Assembly: GCA_020073085.1 (NCBI GenBank)
Contig: JAIQFV010000003.1
Coordinates: 248,001 to 312,000, forward strand
DNA: 64,000 bases
From: Terriglobia bacterium
GTDB taxonomy: Bacteria; Acidobacteriota; Terriglobia; JAIQFV01
Reading direction: 5' to 3'
Positions 38,944-46,999 of the stretch are shown piece by piece. Positions within the stretch are counted from its first letter, which is position 1, and each line of letters starts with the position of its first letter. The notes under the pieces are model-generated. The model had not been told where the DNA came from, ran no database searches, and saw only the letters and a program-made list of their open reading frames with translations. The position numbers and the translations under genes are program-made.

Positions 38944-39663
38944 TCAAATTCCCTGCGCCAACAACTCGGCCAGATGCATCGGCACGACACGACTCTTTCG
39001 CCTCGAGAGCACTCCCGCAATCTGCATGAGACAGCTCGAATCGTTTGCGACGACGACATCCGCCCCGGAGCGTTCAATGGCCGCCGCTTTGTCGGCCCCC
39101 ATGGCGGTCGATATTTCGGGGAATTTCACTGCGAAGGTCCCGCCAAAGCCACAACAGGTTTGCAGGTCGTCCAGTTCAACAAACTCGAGGCCGCGAACAT
39201 TTCGAATGAGCTGACGCGGCGGCTCCTGGATCTTCAACTCTCTTAACAGGTGGCAGGAGTCATGATAGGTCACCTTGCCTCTGAACTGTGCACCCACGTC
39301 GACCACTTTCAATTCTCGCACGAGAAAATCTGAGAATTCGAAGATTCGCGGCCCCAGCCGCTCGAGTGTCCGTCTTCCAGCCCGTGAAAGCTCCAACTGT
39401 GGATAGTAGATTTTCACCATACTGACGCAGGAACCGGAAGGCGCCACGAGCGTATCTGCCGGTTCGAACACCCTCAGGAAGCGCTCCGCCAGTTCGGTGG
39501 CCTCCGCGTGATAGCCGGAATTGAACGCCGGCTGGCCGCAGCAGGTCTGATCCCTCATATAAACATATTCCACCCCCAGTTTTTTCAGCACACGGCACAT
39601 GGAGACAGCCACGCCAGGATAAAACTGATCAACCAGGCAGGGGATGAAGAGATGAATTTTCAT
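38944..39663 (-). CDS. lutA: LutA-like CCG-domain protein
   Basis: 239 residues, with two cysteine-rich CCG domains: TCCGQPAFNSGY near residue 41 and QTCCGFGGTFAVKFPEIS near 170. These are the heterodisulfide-reductase-type motifs that bind an unusual iron-sulfur cluster in the family. First gene of the lutABC order. I see no lactate permease or LutR regulator next to it. Confidence 0.92.
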   Translation of the reverse strand: MKIHLFIPCLVDQFYPGVAVSMCRVLKKLGVEYVYMRDQTCCGQPAFNSGYHAEATELAERFLRVFEPADTLVAPSGSCVSMVKIYYPQLELSRAGRRTLERLGPRIFEFSDFLVRELKVVDVGAQFRGKVTYHDSCHLLRELKIQEPPRQLIRNVRGLEFVELDDLQTCCGFGGTFAVKFPEISTAMGADKAAAIERSGADVVVANDSSCLMQIAGVLSRRKSRVVPMHLAELLAQGI

Positions 39664-39732
39664 GGGGACAACTGCCCTTAACTTATCTCATCGGTGTGGA
39701 AAGAGTTCAACTTCTGCCCACTACGCTCCTGA

Positions 39733-39770
39733 CGAAGTCGGAAGTCAGATGTCGGAAAAAAGCCGGAACC
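39733..39770. repeat. Short GAAGTCGGAAGTCAG repeat array
   Basis: Three degenerate units (GAAGTCG, GAAGTCAGATGTCGG, AAGCCGGAACC) of the family found at 62331-62405 lie in the gap upstream of lutA. Confidence 0.45.
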
Positions 39771-39911
39771 TCCTTTTCCTGACTCCCTAATAGGCTGAAC
39801 CTTTGGTTCCTGCGCATCCGGATCATGGATGGATAGGGGTTGGACGAACACTAAAGGATGATACTACCACACGCGACCAGGGGAAGACCGATGGCCCCAG
39901 AAGGACTGCTC

Positions 39912-40865
39912 TCACACCTCTGCTTCACCTTTCGAAATCCCCCGGCGCTCGATCCAATGCAGGATCATCGGCCAAATCTCCCTTTCCGCATCGGCGCCGA
40001 TAATGATGGAGGTATGATCGTAGTCGGCCCGGTTTGAATACCGGCGACCCAGAACATGAAAGGTCCTGTCGGCCGAACCCACCCCGTTAAAGATTCTCTC
40101 ACAACCCTCCGGGTTGGCCATGTCGTCCCTGACCCCCACCAGGCAAAGCAACGGAGCTGAGAAATTCTTAAGGGCCAATTGGTAATCAAACTCGTTATTG
40201 GTCCATTTGTGCATCCAGTTCCACCAAAACCATTCCGTCATGACTCGCCCAAACTCGTCCTCCGGTCCGAGATGCAACCGACGTGACGGAAAATACCCGA
40301 GCAGCGAGACGATCACCGGAATCGAGATCAAGCGGCCCCGTTGCCGCCAGGTCCTGTTTTGCTCGGTGGTTTGAGTGCCCAGGGTCACGACGCCGGCAAT
40401 GGAGGGATTGGCTTCGTGATACTTCCCAAGAAACGCGTAGATGAGAATCCCCCCGTGGCTGTGCCCAATCCAGAAAAGCTTTTTTGCGCCGGTCACCTCG
40501 AGGACAGTCTCGATCGCCACCCGCACGTCCAGGTCCACCAGATCATCAAACCCTGCTTTACTCCGGCGGGGCCCGCACACAAAGGCTCTCCCGTGGTCGC
40601 GGACTTCAAGCAGCCACACGTCCACGCCGCGGCGAGCCAGCCAGGCCGCCATCCCTTTTCCCTTGGCGCTCAGCCAGATGTTCCGGTTGACAAAAACCCC
40701 ATGAGCGAGGACCAGGGGCGGCAAACGACCCCGAGGCGTGCCTTTGTGCTGGACATGGGAAAGCGCGATGGCGATGGATGGCGACAGGAAGATCTTGTGG
40801 ACTTCGATCCGAAGGTCCCCGATCGATTCTTGAGCGATCTCAGTTTTCAGTGAGCGCGATCCCAC
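39912..40865 (-). CDS. Alpha/beta hydrolase
   Basis: 317 residues from a GTG. The alpha/beta hydrolase triad can be traced: oxyanion segment LVLAHGVFVNRNIW, nucleophile elbow FWIGHSHGGILIY with Ser near 141, Asp in VGVRDDMANPEG and His in DYDHTSIIIG. The family resembles acid-lipase-like or PHB-depolymerase-like hydrolases that have the VDVWLLEVRDHGRA segment. No signal peptide. It follows the AhpD-like gene by 53 bases, at the end of a redox-rich run. Substrate unknown. Confidence 0.82.
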   Translation of the reverse strand: MGSRSLKTEIAQESIGDLRIEVHKIFLSPSIAIALSHVQHKGTPRGRLPPLVLAHGVFVNRNIWLSAKGKGMAAWLARRGVDVWLLEVRDHGRAFVCGPRRSKAGFDDLVDLDVRVAIETVLEVTGAKKLFWIGHSHGGILIYAFLGKYHEANPSIAGVVTLGTQTTEQNRTWRQRGRLISIPVIVSLLGYFPSRRLHLGPEDEFGRVMTEWFWWNWMHKWTNNEFDYQLALKNFSAPLLCLVGVRDDMANPEGCERIFNGVGSADRTFHVLGRRYSNRADYDHTSIIIGADAEREIWPMILHWIERRGISKGEAEV

Positions 40866-40918
40866 GCTGGCGCCTGCCCTTTCATCCCGACATTAAATAT
40901 CAGGCGGCGGGGGTCGCC

Positions 40919-41251
40919 CTAGTGCGAGTCCTCGTAAGAGGTCAGGCTGAGGGAGGAATGGACCACGGCCGCGCCGGCACGCAGGGCGGCAGCGACCCAG
41001 ACCGCTTCCATCACCTCCTGTTCCGTAGCCCCTGCTGATTTGGCCCCCCGCGCATGAATGTCGATGCACGCCGGGCATTGGGTGGTATGAGCAACAGCAA
41101 CCGCAATGAGTTCCTTGGTCTTTCGGGAAAGGGCACCTTCGGCCATGGCAGCCTTGTCAAAATTCACGAAGGCTTCAAAGGCAACGGGGGTGATCTCTTT
41201 CGCTTTTACAAATTTAGTTTGCTCAGTCTGCTTGTAGAATTCGCGGGGCAT
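40919..41251 (-). CDS. AhpD/carboxymuconolactone decarboxylase-like protein
   Basis: About 110 residues from MPREFYKQTEQ, with AAAGGAG well placed upstream. The CMD core is complete: TKELIAVAVAHTTQCPACIDIHARGAKSAGATEQEVMEA has the CxxC and the His of the AhpD proton relay. Such proteins act as small thiol peroxidases or AhpC reductants. The CPAC motif here is ordinary, in contrast to the Cys-x-x-stop motif of the related gene 600 bases upstream. Confidence 0.9.
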   Translation of the reverse strand: MPREFYKQTEQTKFVKAKEITPVAFEAFVNFDKAAMAEGALSRKTKELIAVAVAHTTQCPACIDIHARGAKSAGATEQEVMEAVWVAAALRAGAAVVHSSLSLTSYEDSH

Positions 41252-41320
41252 GGCCTCTCCTTTTGGTTTTGGACTCATTTCGAGATGATCGCTTCGCGGG
41301 CCGTCACACGGACCGTGGAC

Positions 41321-41845
41321 CTATTTCGATTCCGGCAAAGATGAGGACGTGTGATCATGGACAATCTTCCATCCCGGCGCCATGCCTTCTGGCGAGCCCG
41401 GAAATTTCTGCAGGATAAGCGTGAAGATTCCCTGTGGTTCATCCCCCGCACGCTTCAGCAGCCATCTACCCAATACCCACGCGGCAACCGGCGCGCCCTT
41501 CTCAGAAGAAGAAGTCGGAAGGAGATGGATCTCTAAATCACTGAATGAAAGCTCACCCATTCGCGCGTGATCGGGATAGGTTGCCTTATATTGCTTGAGC
41601 GTCTCCTGCCAGCCGCGCCGGATTTTCCCCCCGCTCGTAAAGAGGAGCTCCCGGGAATTCCAGTAACCCTTCATGAATTCTTCGATATCCCCATGATTCC
41701 AGGCAGACACCTGGGTCTCAAGGACAAGTCGAATCTCGTCCTGAGGGGACCGGGCAGGGACCGCAGGAGAGCTGGCCGGCCATGCACTGACCTGACTCAG
41801 AACGCCAACCCCCAACACAAAGGCAATTGGAAGAAATCGTCGCAT
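41321..41845 (-). CDS. Secreted NTF2-like (DUF4440/SnoaL) protein
   Basis: 174 residues with a signal peptide (IAFVLGVGVLSQVSAWPAS). The mature part opens with DEIRLVLETQVSAWNHGDIEEFMKGYW and ends with APGWKIVHDHTSS, the usual NTF2-like cone fold of the DUF4440 group. Function of these proteins is generally unknown. Its ATG is only four bases after the stop of the putative selenoprotein gene, so the two are likely translated from one message. Confidence 0.75.
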   Translation of the reverse strand: MRRFLPIAFVLGVGVLSQVSAWPASSPAVPARSPQDEIRLVLETQVSAWNHGDIEEFMKGYWNSRELLFTSGGKIRRGWQETLKQYKATYPDHARMGELSFSDLEIHLLPTSSSEKGAPVAAWVLGRWLLKRAGDEPQGIFTLILQKFPGSPEGMAPGWKIVHDHTSSSLPESK

Positions 41846-41849
41846 GACA

Positions 41850-42455
41850 TCACTTCACTTTCTCGGGATCCGGGATCGTCAGATCCGCCCCGGACTGCGG
41901 GGTAGGAACTGTCGCAGGGGTGAAGGGTTCCGGTTCCACGCCTAAGGCATCGGCAAGGCGCGTGTAGTAATTGAAGAATCCAGCCACCTGGACGACGTTC
42001 AAGATGTCCTCATCACTTAACCCCTTGGCGCGCAGTTCTTCAATCGTCAATGGGCTGATGGAGTGGACCTGTTTGGTGACCTGAACTGCGAAGTCGAGCA
42101 TCGAGCGGACGCGGTCTTCCAGCAAGAGCATGCGATAGTCCAGTTTAATGAGCCTGACCAACCGGTCGTCATGGGTGAGTTGACGGAGATCCTCTCCGTG
42201 TGCTTCCGTTCAATAAACACAACCCGTCGTTTTAGAAACCACCACAGCGATCATCTCGCGCTCGGTCCGGGAAAGGCTCGAGGGGCCCAGCATGATCGCT
42301 TTGTAAAGATTAATGGAGGCGTGCAGGACGTCGGGATTCAGACTCTGTGCCGTCACGATGTTGAAAACCCTGCCCACGCGCTCGAGGGCTGCTTCGAATT
42401 CTTTCTTGAGTCTTCCCGTTGCGCGTTCCAAGGAAATTGTCTTGATCCAGGTCAT
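41850..42455 (-). CDS. Putative selenoprotein, peroxidase-related AhpD family, in-frame TGA as Sec
   Basis: Reading through one TGA (42210-42212) gives a continuous 201-residue protein. The N-part has NPDVLHASINLYKAIMLGP and LSRTEREMIAVVVSKTTGCVY; then comes the TGA; then TEAHGEDLRQLTHDDRL, and LSDEDILNVVQVAGFFNYYTRLADALGV. This is the peroxidase-related AhpD-like family (TIGR01926 type), whose active site reads C-x-Y-C-x-x-x-H-G. The TGA stands exactly at the second Cys, giving Cys79-Val-Tyr-Sec82 with His at +4. A perfect hairpin follows ten bases later (separate entry). No other frame defect is present, and the downstream half is fully conserved, which argues against a dead gene. A simple nonsense mutation or base-call error cannot be excluded; no sel genes are in the window. 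Confidence 0.82.
42183..42199 (-). promoter_or_regulatory. Candidate bacterial SECIS hairpin
   Basis: On the coding strand ACGGAGA, loop GGA, TCTCCGT makes a perfect 17-base stem-loop. It begins ten bases after the TGA codon and its loop carries two G. The minimal E. coli fdhF SECIS is also a 17-base upper stem-loop about eleven bases after UGA with G in the loop. The bases also encode conserved HGEDLR residues, as is normal for bacterial SECIS. Confidence 0.75.
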
Positions 42456-42596
42456 GAAATACCAAATCCCTTCAGAAGTCTCAAATGTTCACTATCTTTC
42501 CGGGAGGCAAGCTGAAGCAGGCCGAGTGCCTTGTAACTTCAGAACGTTCCTAACCTGAGGGCCCATTTGAATAATGATTACCGCGATGGCGTCCGC

Positions 42597-43274
42597 TCAC
42601 TTGATTTCAATTTCGACCAACTCAATCACCGTCCGGCCGGTGTTGCTAATCGAATGGGTCACTGCCCCCTCTCGCCACATGAAAGAACCTGCTCTCAGGT
42701 TCCGGCCCTCCATCCCTATGCCCTCCATCCGATCCAGGAGGGTTCCTCCCCTGATGACGGCGGCAACGTGCGGCTGTCTGTGGGAATGGAGTTTCGTCGA
42801 TTCACCGGGCCGCAAGACCGTTCGGGTCACCCGGATCCTTTCGTTTTCAAGCACGAGGCCTTGGTGCTGGCCGAGCGGGGGCTCCGAGGTGTTTAGTGGG
42901 CCTCCTGCCGGGTGAGGGCGGAGCAGTTCGATCGTCAGGTTGTGAAAGGGCTTCCCGCCCCGGTTCCGGACACGGTGGGTAATCGGCCCCGCCTTAAAGC
43001 GTACCTCGCCCCTCTTTAGATTCAAATCCTCTTCCTTTTGGCCGAATACCTGGGATTTGAGGGTCGAGTCCCCAAAAGTAACAAACACATAGTCCTCCGG
43101 ATGGATGTGAAACATGGTCGTCTTCCAAGGAGGAACCCTGACATCGAAGATCTTAACGACGGAATTCTCCACTTTCAGATGGTGGAACAGCTCACGCGAG
43201 ACGGGCACCGGCGCCTGGGCCGGCGCATTAAAACCAATTAGACACAAACCAAAGAGACCCGCCAGATACTTCAT
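42597..43274 (-). CDS. Secreted cupin-domain protein
   Basis: About 225 residues from MKYLAGLFGLCL, with a signal peptide ending near NAPAQA. Two cupin-like halves are visible: PPWKTTMFHIHPEDYVFVTFGD with a metal-type HxH in the first, and LRPGESTKLHSHRQPHVAAVIRGG in the second. The longer open frame to 43448 adds no conserved sequence. Such bicupins bind small ligands or metal, but the substrate is unknown. It precedes the selenoprotein gene by 141 bases on the same strand. Confidence 0.78.
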   Translation of the reverse strand: MKYLAGLFGLCLIGFNAPAQAPVPVSRELFHHLKVENSVVKIFDVRVPPWKTTMFHIHPEDYVFVTFGDSTLKSQVFGQKEEDLNLKRGEVRFKAGPITHRVRNRGGKPFHNLTIELLRPHPAGGPLNTSEPPLGQHQGLVLENERIRVTRTVLRPGESTKLHSHRQPHVAAVIRGGTLLDRMEGIGMEGRNLRAGSFMWREGAVTHSISNTGRTVIELVEIEIK

Positions 43275-43354
43275 ACATGCCTCTCGCCATCTGCCTCGAA
43301 AAATACTTCCTTCTCTTAGTGCGGGGTCCGGGGCAAAGATAAGCCCCGCCCATG

Positions 43355-44053
43355 CTAATCTCCGGAGTACGATCGCCGTCGCCGAGTTCTCCTGGTTCTG
43401 GCAATGAGGACCATTCCTGCAATGAACCCGCCGATGTGTGCGAACCATGCGACCCCACCACCGGCTTGCGGGCTCATCGCAAAGGATGAGAACCCACTGA
43501 AAAATTGCTCCACAAACCAGAAGCCCAATAGAATTACCGCGGGAAGCTCAATAATGGGCCAAAAAATAAGAAGGGGAATCAGGGTCAACACGCGGGCGCC
43601 TGGAAAAAGCAGGAGGTAGGCGCCGAGCACTCCCGCGATGGCGCCGCTCGCCCCAATGGAAGGCACCGTCGAGGACCAGTTGAAAAAAATGTGAGCGAGG
43701 TTGCCCAGCACTCCGCAAATCAGGTAAAAACCCAGGTAAGGGATGTGCCCGAGATAGTCTTCGACATTGTCTCCAAAAATCCATAGATACCACATGTTTC
43801 CGATCAGATGAAGCCAGCCCCCGTGAAGAAACATCGCGGTGAGGAGAGTGACCAGGTTCGGCAGCGCTGCAGGATCCAGTGAGAAAACGGAATCAATCCA
43901 GCGGAGCGGGACTAACCCGTAGACTTGAATGAAAGAAGTAAGATGTCTCCCCAGCAATAGTTCCTGGAAAAAAACCGCCGCATTGACGACGATGAGCGCC
44001 ACCGTGACGATAGGAAAGGTTCGCGAAGGGATGTTGTCGCGGAAGGGAATCAT
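43355..44053 (-). CDS. Rhomboid family intramembrane serine protease
   Basis: 232 residues with six or more helices. The catalytic dyad is in SIGASGAIAGVLGAYLL (Ser near 136) and VAWFAHIGGFIAG (His). The oxyanion-side segment FLHGGWLHLIGNMWYLWIFG is intact. The tail is Arg-rich. It cleaves membrane-spanning substrates within the bilayer. Starts 88 bases downstream of the amidohydrolase gene. Confidence 0.92.
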   Translation of the reverse strand: MIPFRDNIPSRTFPIVTVALIVVNAAVFFQELLLGRHLTSFIQVYGLVPLRWIDSVFSLDPAALPNLVTLLTAMFLHGGWLHLIGNMWYLWIFGDNVEDYLGHIPYLGFYLICGVLGNLAHIFFNWSSTVPSIGASGAIAGVLGAYLLLFPGARVLTLIPLLIFWPIIELPAVILLGFWFVEQFFSGFSSFAMSPQAGGGVAWFAHIGGFIAGMVLIARTRRTRRRRSYSGD

Positions 44054-44141
44054 CCGGGTCTGCTCTCCGACGCGATTCTATAGGTTTCTTGCATAACATT
44101 CAAAAAGGGAATGCCTCTTTGAGGGTGGAATGGTTACTTCT

Positions 44142-45632
44142 CTAAGGAGCGAGTCCCGCCAAAAGTCGAGCAGGAGTATAGGGAATTCCACCCCGGGAGA
44201 CCAAGCGAATCCTTCGAGCGTTCTTCAAGTCTTCAAGGGGATTCCCTTCGATGAGCACAAAATCCGCCCGGCTTCCAATTTCAATGGAACCGAAATCCTC
44301 CTCATGACCCAAGGCGCGGCTGGCATTAACGGTGGCGGCCTTCAAGGCCTCAAAAGGGGGGACTCCTGCTTCGACGAGTGTTTCCATTTCCTGATGAAGG
44401 CCAAATCCCGGAGCAACAAACTGATTGGGTGTGTCCGTGCCGGCAATCAGCAACCCTCCGGCCTCATAGAAAGCCCTCACAAATTGCTTCTGGAGCGGCC
44501 AGGCCGACTTATAGATATTGGGATCGCCCAACTCCATGGTGAATTGCTGCCACCCCTTCACAATGGCGGGAGGGGCGTGCGAGTATTTCACCGCTTCCTG
44601 CTTTTCCTCAGTGTCCTGTCCCCAGGTCGCGAAAACCTTCTGAAACCAGAGCGTCGGGGAGAGGGCGACCCGATTTGCCACCATACGGCGAATCAGGTCC
44701 GACAGTTTTTCGGGGACCACCTGACCCCATGCCGCATTGGTGGTTTGCCAACCTTGAGCGAATCCCAATGCGTGTTGGACGCGGGCGATCTCAGGATCAG
44801 GGAGCGCCGCATCGGCAACCCCTGAAAGATGGGTAATGATGTTGATGCCGAGCGAAGTCGCTTCGATGGCATTGGTGCGGCCGAGATGCCCCATGACTCG
44901 CATCCCTCTTCGATGAGCCCCATCGATGGCGATTTGAGAAAGGTCGGGTGTCAATTGGGCATAGATCTTGGCAAATTTGGCCCCCGCCATGGCCCGTGCC
45001 CGAATGGCTTGTTTGACCTGACTGGCCGTAGTCACGACCGTCATATGAGGCCAGGCCGCGGGAGGGGAGGTGATGAGGGATCCACAGACTTCTATTCGAG
45101 GTCCTAAGAATTCGCGGGACAACGATTGACGCTTTATACGAAAAACCTTTTCAGAAGGGTTTCCGGCCTCAAGTATCGCGGTCACCCCGTTTGCAAGGAA
45201 AATCTTCAACATTGACCCTTCATCGCTGTTCCACTCCAGATGGACGTGAGTGTCGATCAAGCCGGGAATGGCGAACAGTCCCCGGCCGTCGATCAGGTGC
45301 TCCGAGACCTCATTTCTTGATCCCGCTTCCCTCATGTGGAGTTTAAGATCGTCGAGATCCTCCTGCGTTGCAGGCCGCACCTCGGCGATTCGATCCCCTT
45401 GAACCACAAGGGTCATGTCCTGTCTCAGAGCAGTGGCCGAATTGGGAGCATTCACGTTGACGACGGTCACGCCGACAATCAAAAGTGGCGGCGCCGGCGT
45501 CTTTCGGAATGGAAATGATCCCGGGGAGGCCGCCCAAGCCCAGAGAGGCTGGAGGACGAGCAGGGCTCCCGCAGCAATCATGGCGGCAAGGGAAAGGACG
45601 ATGGGGCCCGCATTGTTGGGACGGAAGCTCAT
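44142..45632 (-). CDS. Exported amidohydrolase family protein
   Basis: 496 residues. A hydrophobic N-terminal segment (IVLSLAAMIAAGALLVLQPLWAW) looks like a signal sequence or anchor. The metal-dependent hydrolase motifs are present: GLIDTHVHLEW (HxH), a Lys in AKFAKIYAQL, His in MRVMGHLGRTNA and NIITHLSG, and Asp in LLIAGTDTPN. The end, ALGHEEDFGSIEIGSRADFVLIEGNPLED, is typical of imidazolonepropionase/prolidase-like amidohydrolases. Substrate not predictable. Confidence 0.87.
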   Translation of the reverse strand: MSFRPNNAGPIVLSLAAMIAAGALLVLQPLWAWAASPGSFPFRKTPAPPLLIVGVTVVNVNAPNSATALRQDMTLVVQGDRIAEVRPATQEDLDDLKLHMREAGSRNEVSEHLIDGRGLFAIPGLIDTHVHLEWNSDEGSMLKIFLANGVTAILEAGNPSEKVFRIKRQSLSREFLGPRIEVCGSLITSPPAAWPHMTVVTTASQVKQAIRARAMAGAKFAKIYAQLTPDLSQIAIDGAHRRGMRVMGHLGRTNAIEATSLGINIITHLSGVADAALPDPEIARVQHALGFAQGWQTTNAAWGQVVPEKLSDLIRRMVANRVALSPTLWFQKVFATWGQDTEEKQEAVKYSHAPPAIVKGWQQFTMELGDPNIYKSAWPLQKQFVRAFYEAGGLLIAGTDTPNQFVAPGFGLHQEMETLVEAGVPPFEALKAATVNASRALGHEEDFGSIEIGSRADFVLIEGNPLEDLKNARRIRLVSRGGIPYTPARLLAGLAP

Positions 45633-45775
45633 CGGGTGAAATGGTTTCTCATTTTCGGCAAAAGCCTGTGGTCTGGAGGGCCAGAAGGCGCCCCCGCGTA
45701 AACACGGGAATCAAGCTCCCCACTTCTTCCTGGGGGACAGTCTCGAGAGGCAGGGTTGGACAAACCTGAGGAGAG

Positions 45776-46384
45776 CTAATCTGGCCCCTCTTCGGCGGAT
45801 GGATAGGTGCGCGCACCCTCCACCCCAGCGATGTCATTGCCGCCCCCGGCGTCCCAGGGACGATTGATCGTTCCGCGACAAGACGTCGCCCCGCAACAGC
45901 AGGGGATGGCTGCCGCTTCGTCATCGGCGGCGTCAAACCAGTAATCGTATGTCAGCTCCTCACCCGGCGCGATCGCTCGTCGAGCGACCACCCAGATTTC
46001 ATCCCCCTCGATTTCAATGAAACAGTTGGGATCGCAACTGTGGTTGATGTAGACCGCAATATTCCCATTGACGCCTCCGTCAATGGCATAGCCATTCTCC
46101 ATGTCGAAGAGGTAGGTCACCCCCCTATCGCTGTATAACTCCTCTCGTCGGTCACTCTCTTCGGCGGTGATCTTTTCCCCCAGGTACTGGACGATCCTAC
46201 GTCCGGACTGAACTGCTGAGGTCGCAAAGACTCCCTGCCGGTGAATCGCAGACTGCCTCAGCTGGATAAGGTCTTCAGGCTGATCCGCCGACGGGAAACG
46301 TGGTTCCTCTTTTCGCTCCATCTCCGATATTCCGGCCTTTGTGACGGATGGACCTTTCTGAGAGTTGAAATGGGAGGGGTTCAT
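45776..46384 (-). CDS. SET-domain protein (putative lysine methyltransferase)
   Basis: 202 residues. The SET core spans about residues 45-175: RQGVFATSAVQSGRRIVQYLGE at its start, YINHSCDPNCFIEIEGD near 113, and GEELTYDYWFD near 143. A post-SET-like Cys cluster (IPCCCGATSCRGTI) follows near 160. These are the SAM and Lys-channel motifs of SET methyltransferases, better known from eukaryotes but found scattered in bacteria. The start overlaps the stop of the BCP gene (ATGA), so it is translated from the same message. The target protein is unknown. Confidence 0.88.
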   Translation of the reverse strand: MNPSHFNSQKGPSVTKAGISEMERKEEPRFPSADQPEDLIQLRQSAIHRQGVFATSAVQSGRRIVQYLGEKITAEESDRREELYSDRGVTYLFDMENGYAIDGGVNGNIAVYINHSCDPNCFIEIEGDEIWVVARRAIAPGEELTYDYWFDAADDEAAAIPCCCGATSCRGTINRPWDAGGGNDIAGVEGARTYPSAEEGPD

Positions 46385-46836
46385 CTTATCGCCTGGAGCA
46401 CCGCTTCGACATGACCCTTGACCTTCACCTTGGGAAAAATCTTACTGATCTTCCCATCTTTGTCAATGATGACCGTAGTGCGCTCAATCCCCATGAATTT
46501 TCTTCCGTAGAGGCTCTTTTCCTTCCAGACACCATAGGCCTTGAGAATCCGCTTCCCTTCGTCACACAACAGCGGGAATGAGACCTCATATTTACCGGCA
46601 AAATTCGCTTGGGCCTTCACGCTGTCGGCGCTCATGCCCAGGACCACGGCACCCTGCTTCCGAATTGCATTGTGCTGATCCCGGAAATCGCACGTCTCCA
46701 GGGTGCAGCCCGGGGTATTGGCTTTGGGATAGAAATACAGGACAACGACTCTACCTTTGAAGTCCTTCAGGCTGACCTCTTGACCTGCGCTGTCAAGGGC
46801 AGTGAAGTCGGGAGCCCGGCCGCCTTCTTTAAGCAT
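46381..46836 (-). CDS. bcp: BCP-type thiol peroxidase
   Basis: 151 residues, the usual length. FYPKANTPGCTLETCDFRD holds the peroxidatic Cys and a resolving Cys five residues on; GIERTTVIIDKDGKISKIFPKVKVKGH is the typical C-terminus. It reduces hydrogen and organic peroxides with thioredoxin. It is the second BCP in the window, and is more canonical than the anchored one at 32524. Coupled to the SET gene by a four-base overlap. Confidence 0.94.
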   Translation of the reverse strand: MLKEGGRAPDFTALDSAGQEVSLKDFKGRVVVLYFYPKANTPGCTLETCDFRDQHNAIRKQGAVVLGMSADSVKAQANFAGKYEVSFPLLCDEGKRILKAYGVWKEKSLYGRKFMGIERTTVIIDKDGKISKIFPKVKVKGHVEAVLQAIR

Positions 46837-46999
46837 GAGTAATCACCTCAGAATCGGATTGCCCATAATCATGATCGTTTTGGGACGGTCTCTATTCTAT
46901 GTGGACTGGCTTCTTTGTCAACGGTCAGGAGAGGAATTGTTTTGAAGGGCTTGTTCCCGGGGGGTAAAATCCGGGTGTCGCAGAGGAGGGAACCCAGCC

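Noticed and set aside
37765-39246. 493-codon plus-strand open frame
   Set aside because: Antisense to lutB/lutA, which carry intact iron-sulfur motifs.
42161-42455. Two separate short genes (one ending at the TGA, one starting at the TTG at 42161)
   Set aside because: Both parts are in the same frame, cover complementary halves of one protein family, and the TGA falls on the conserved redox Cys with a SECIS-like hairpin after it.
41850-42455. Simple pseudogene by nonsense mutation
   Set aside because: A random stop would be unlikely to fall on the one residue known to alternate Cys/Sec and to be followed at the right distance by a 7-bp G-loop hairpin; still listed as the main alternative.
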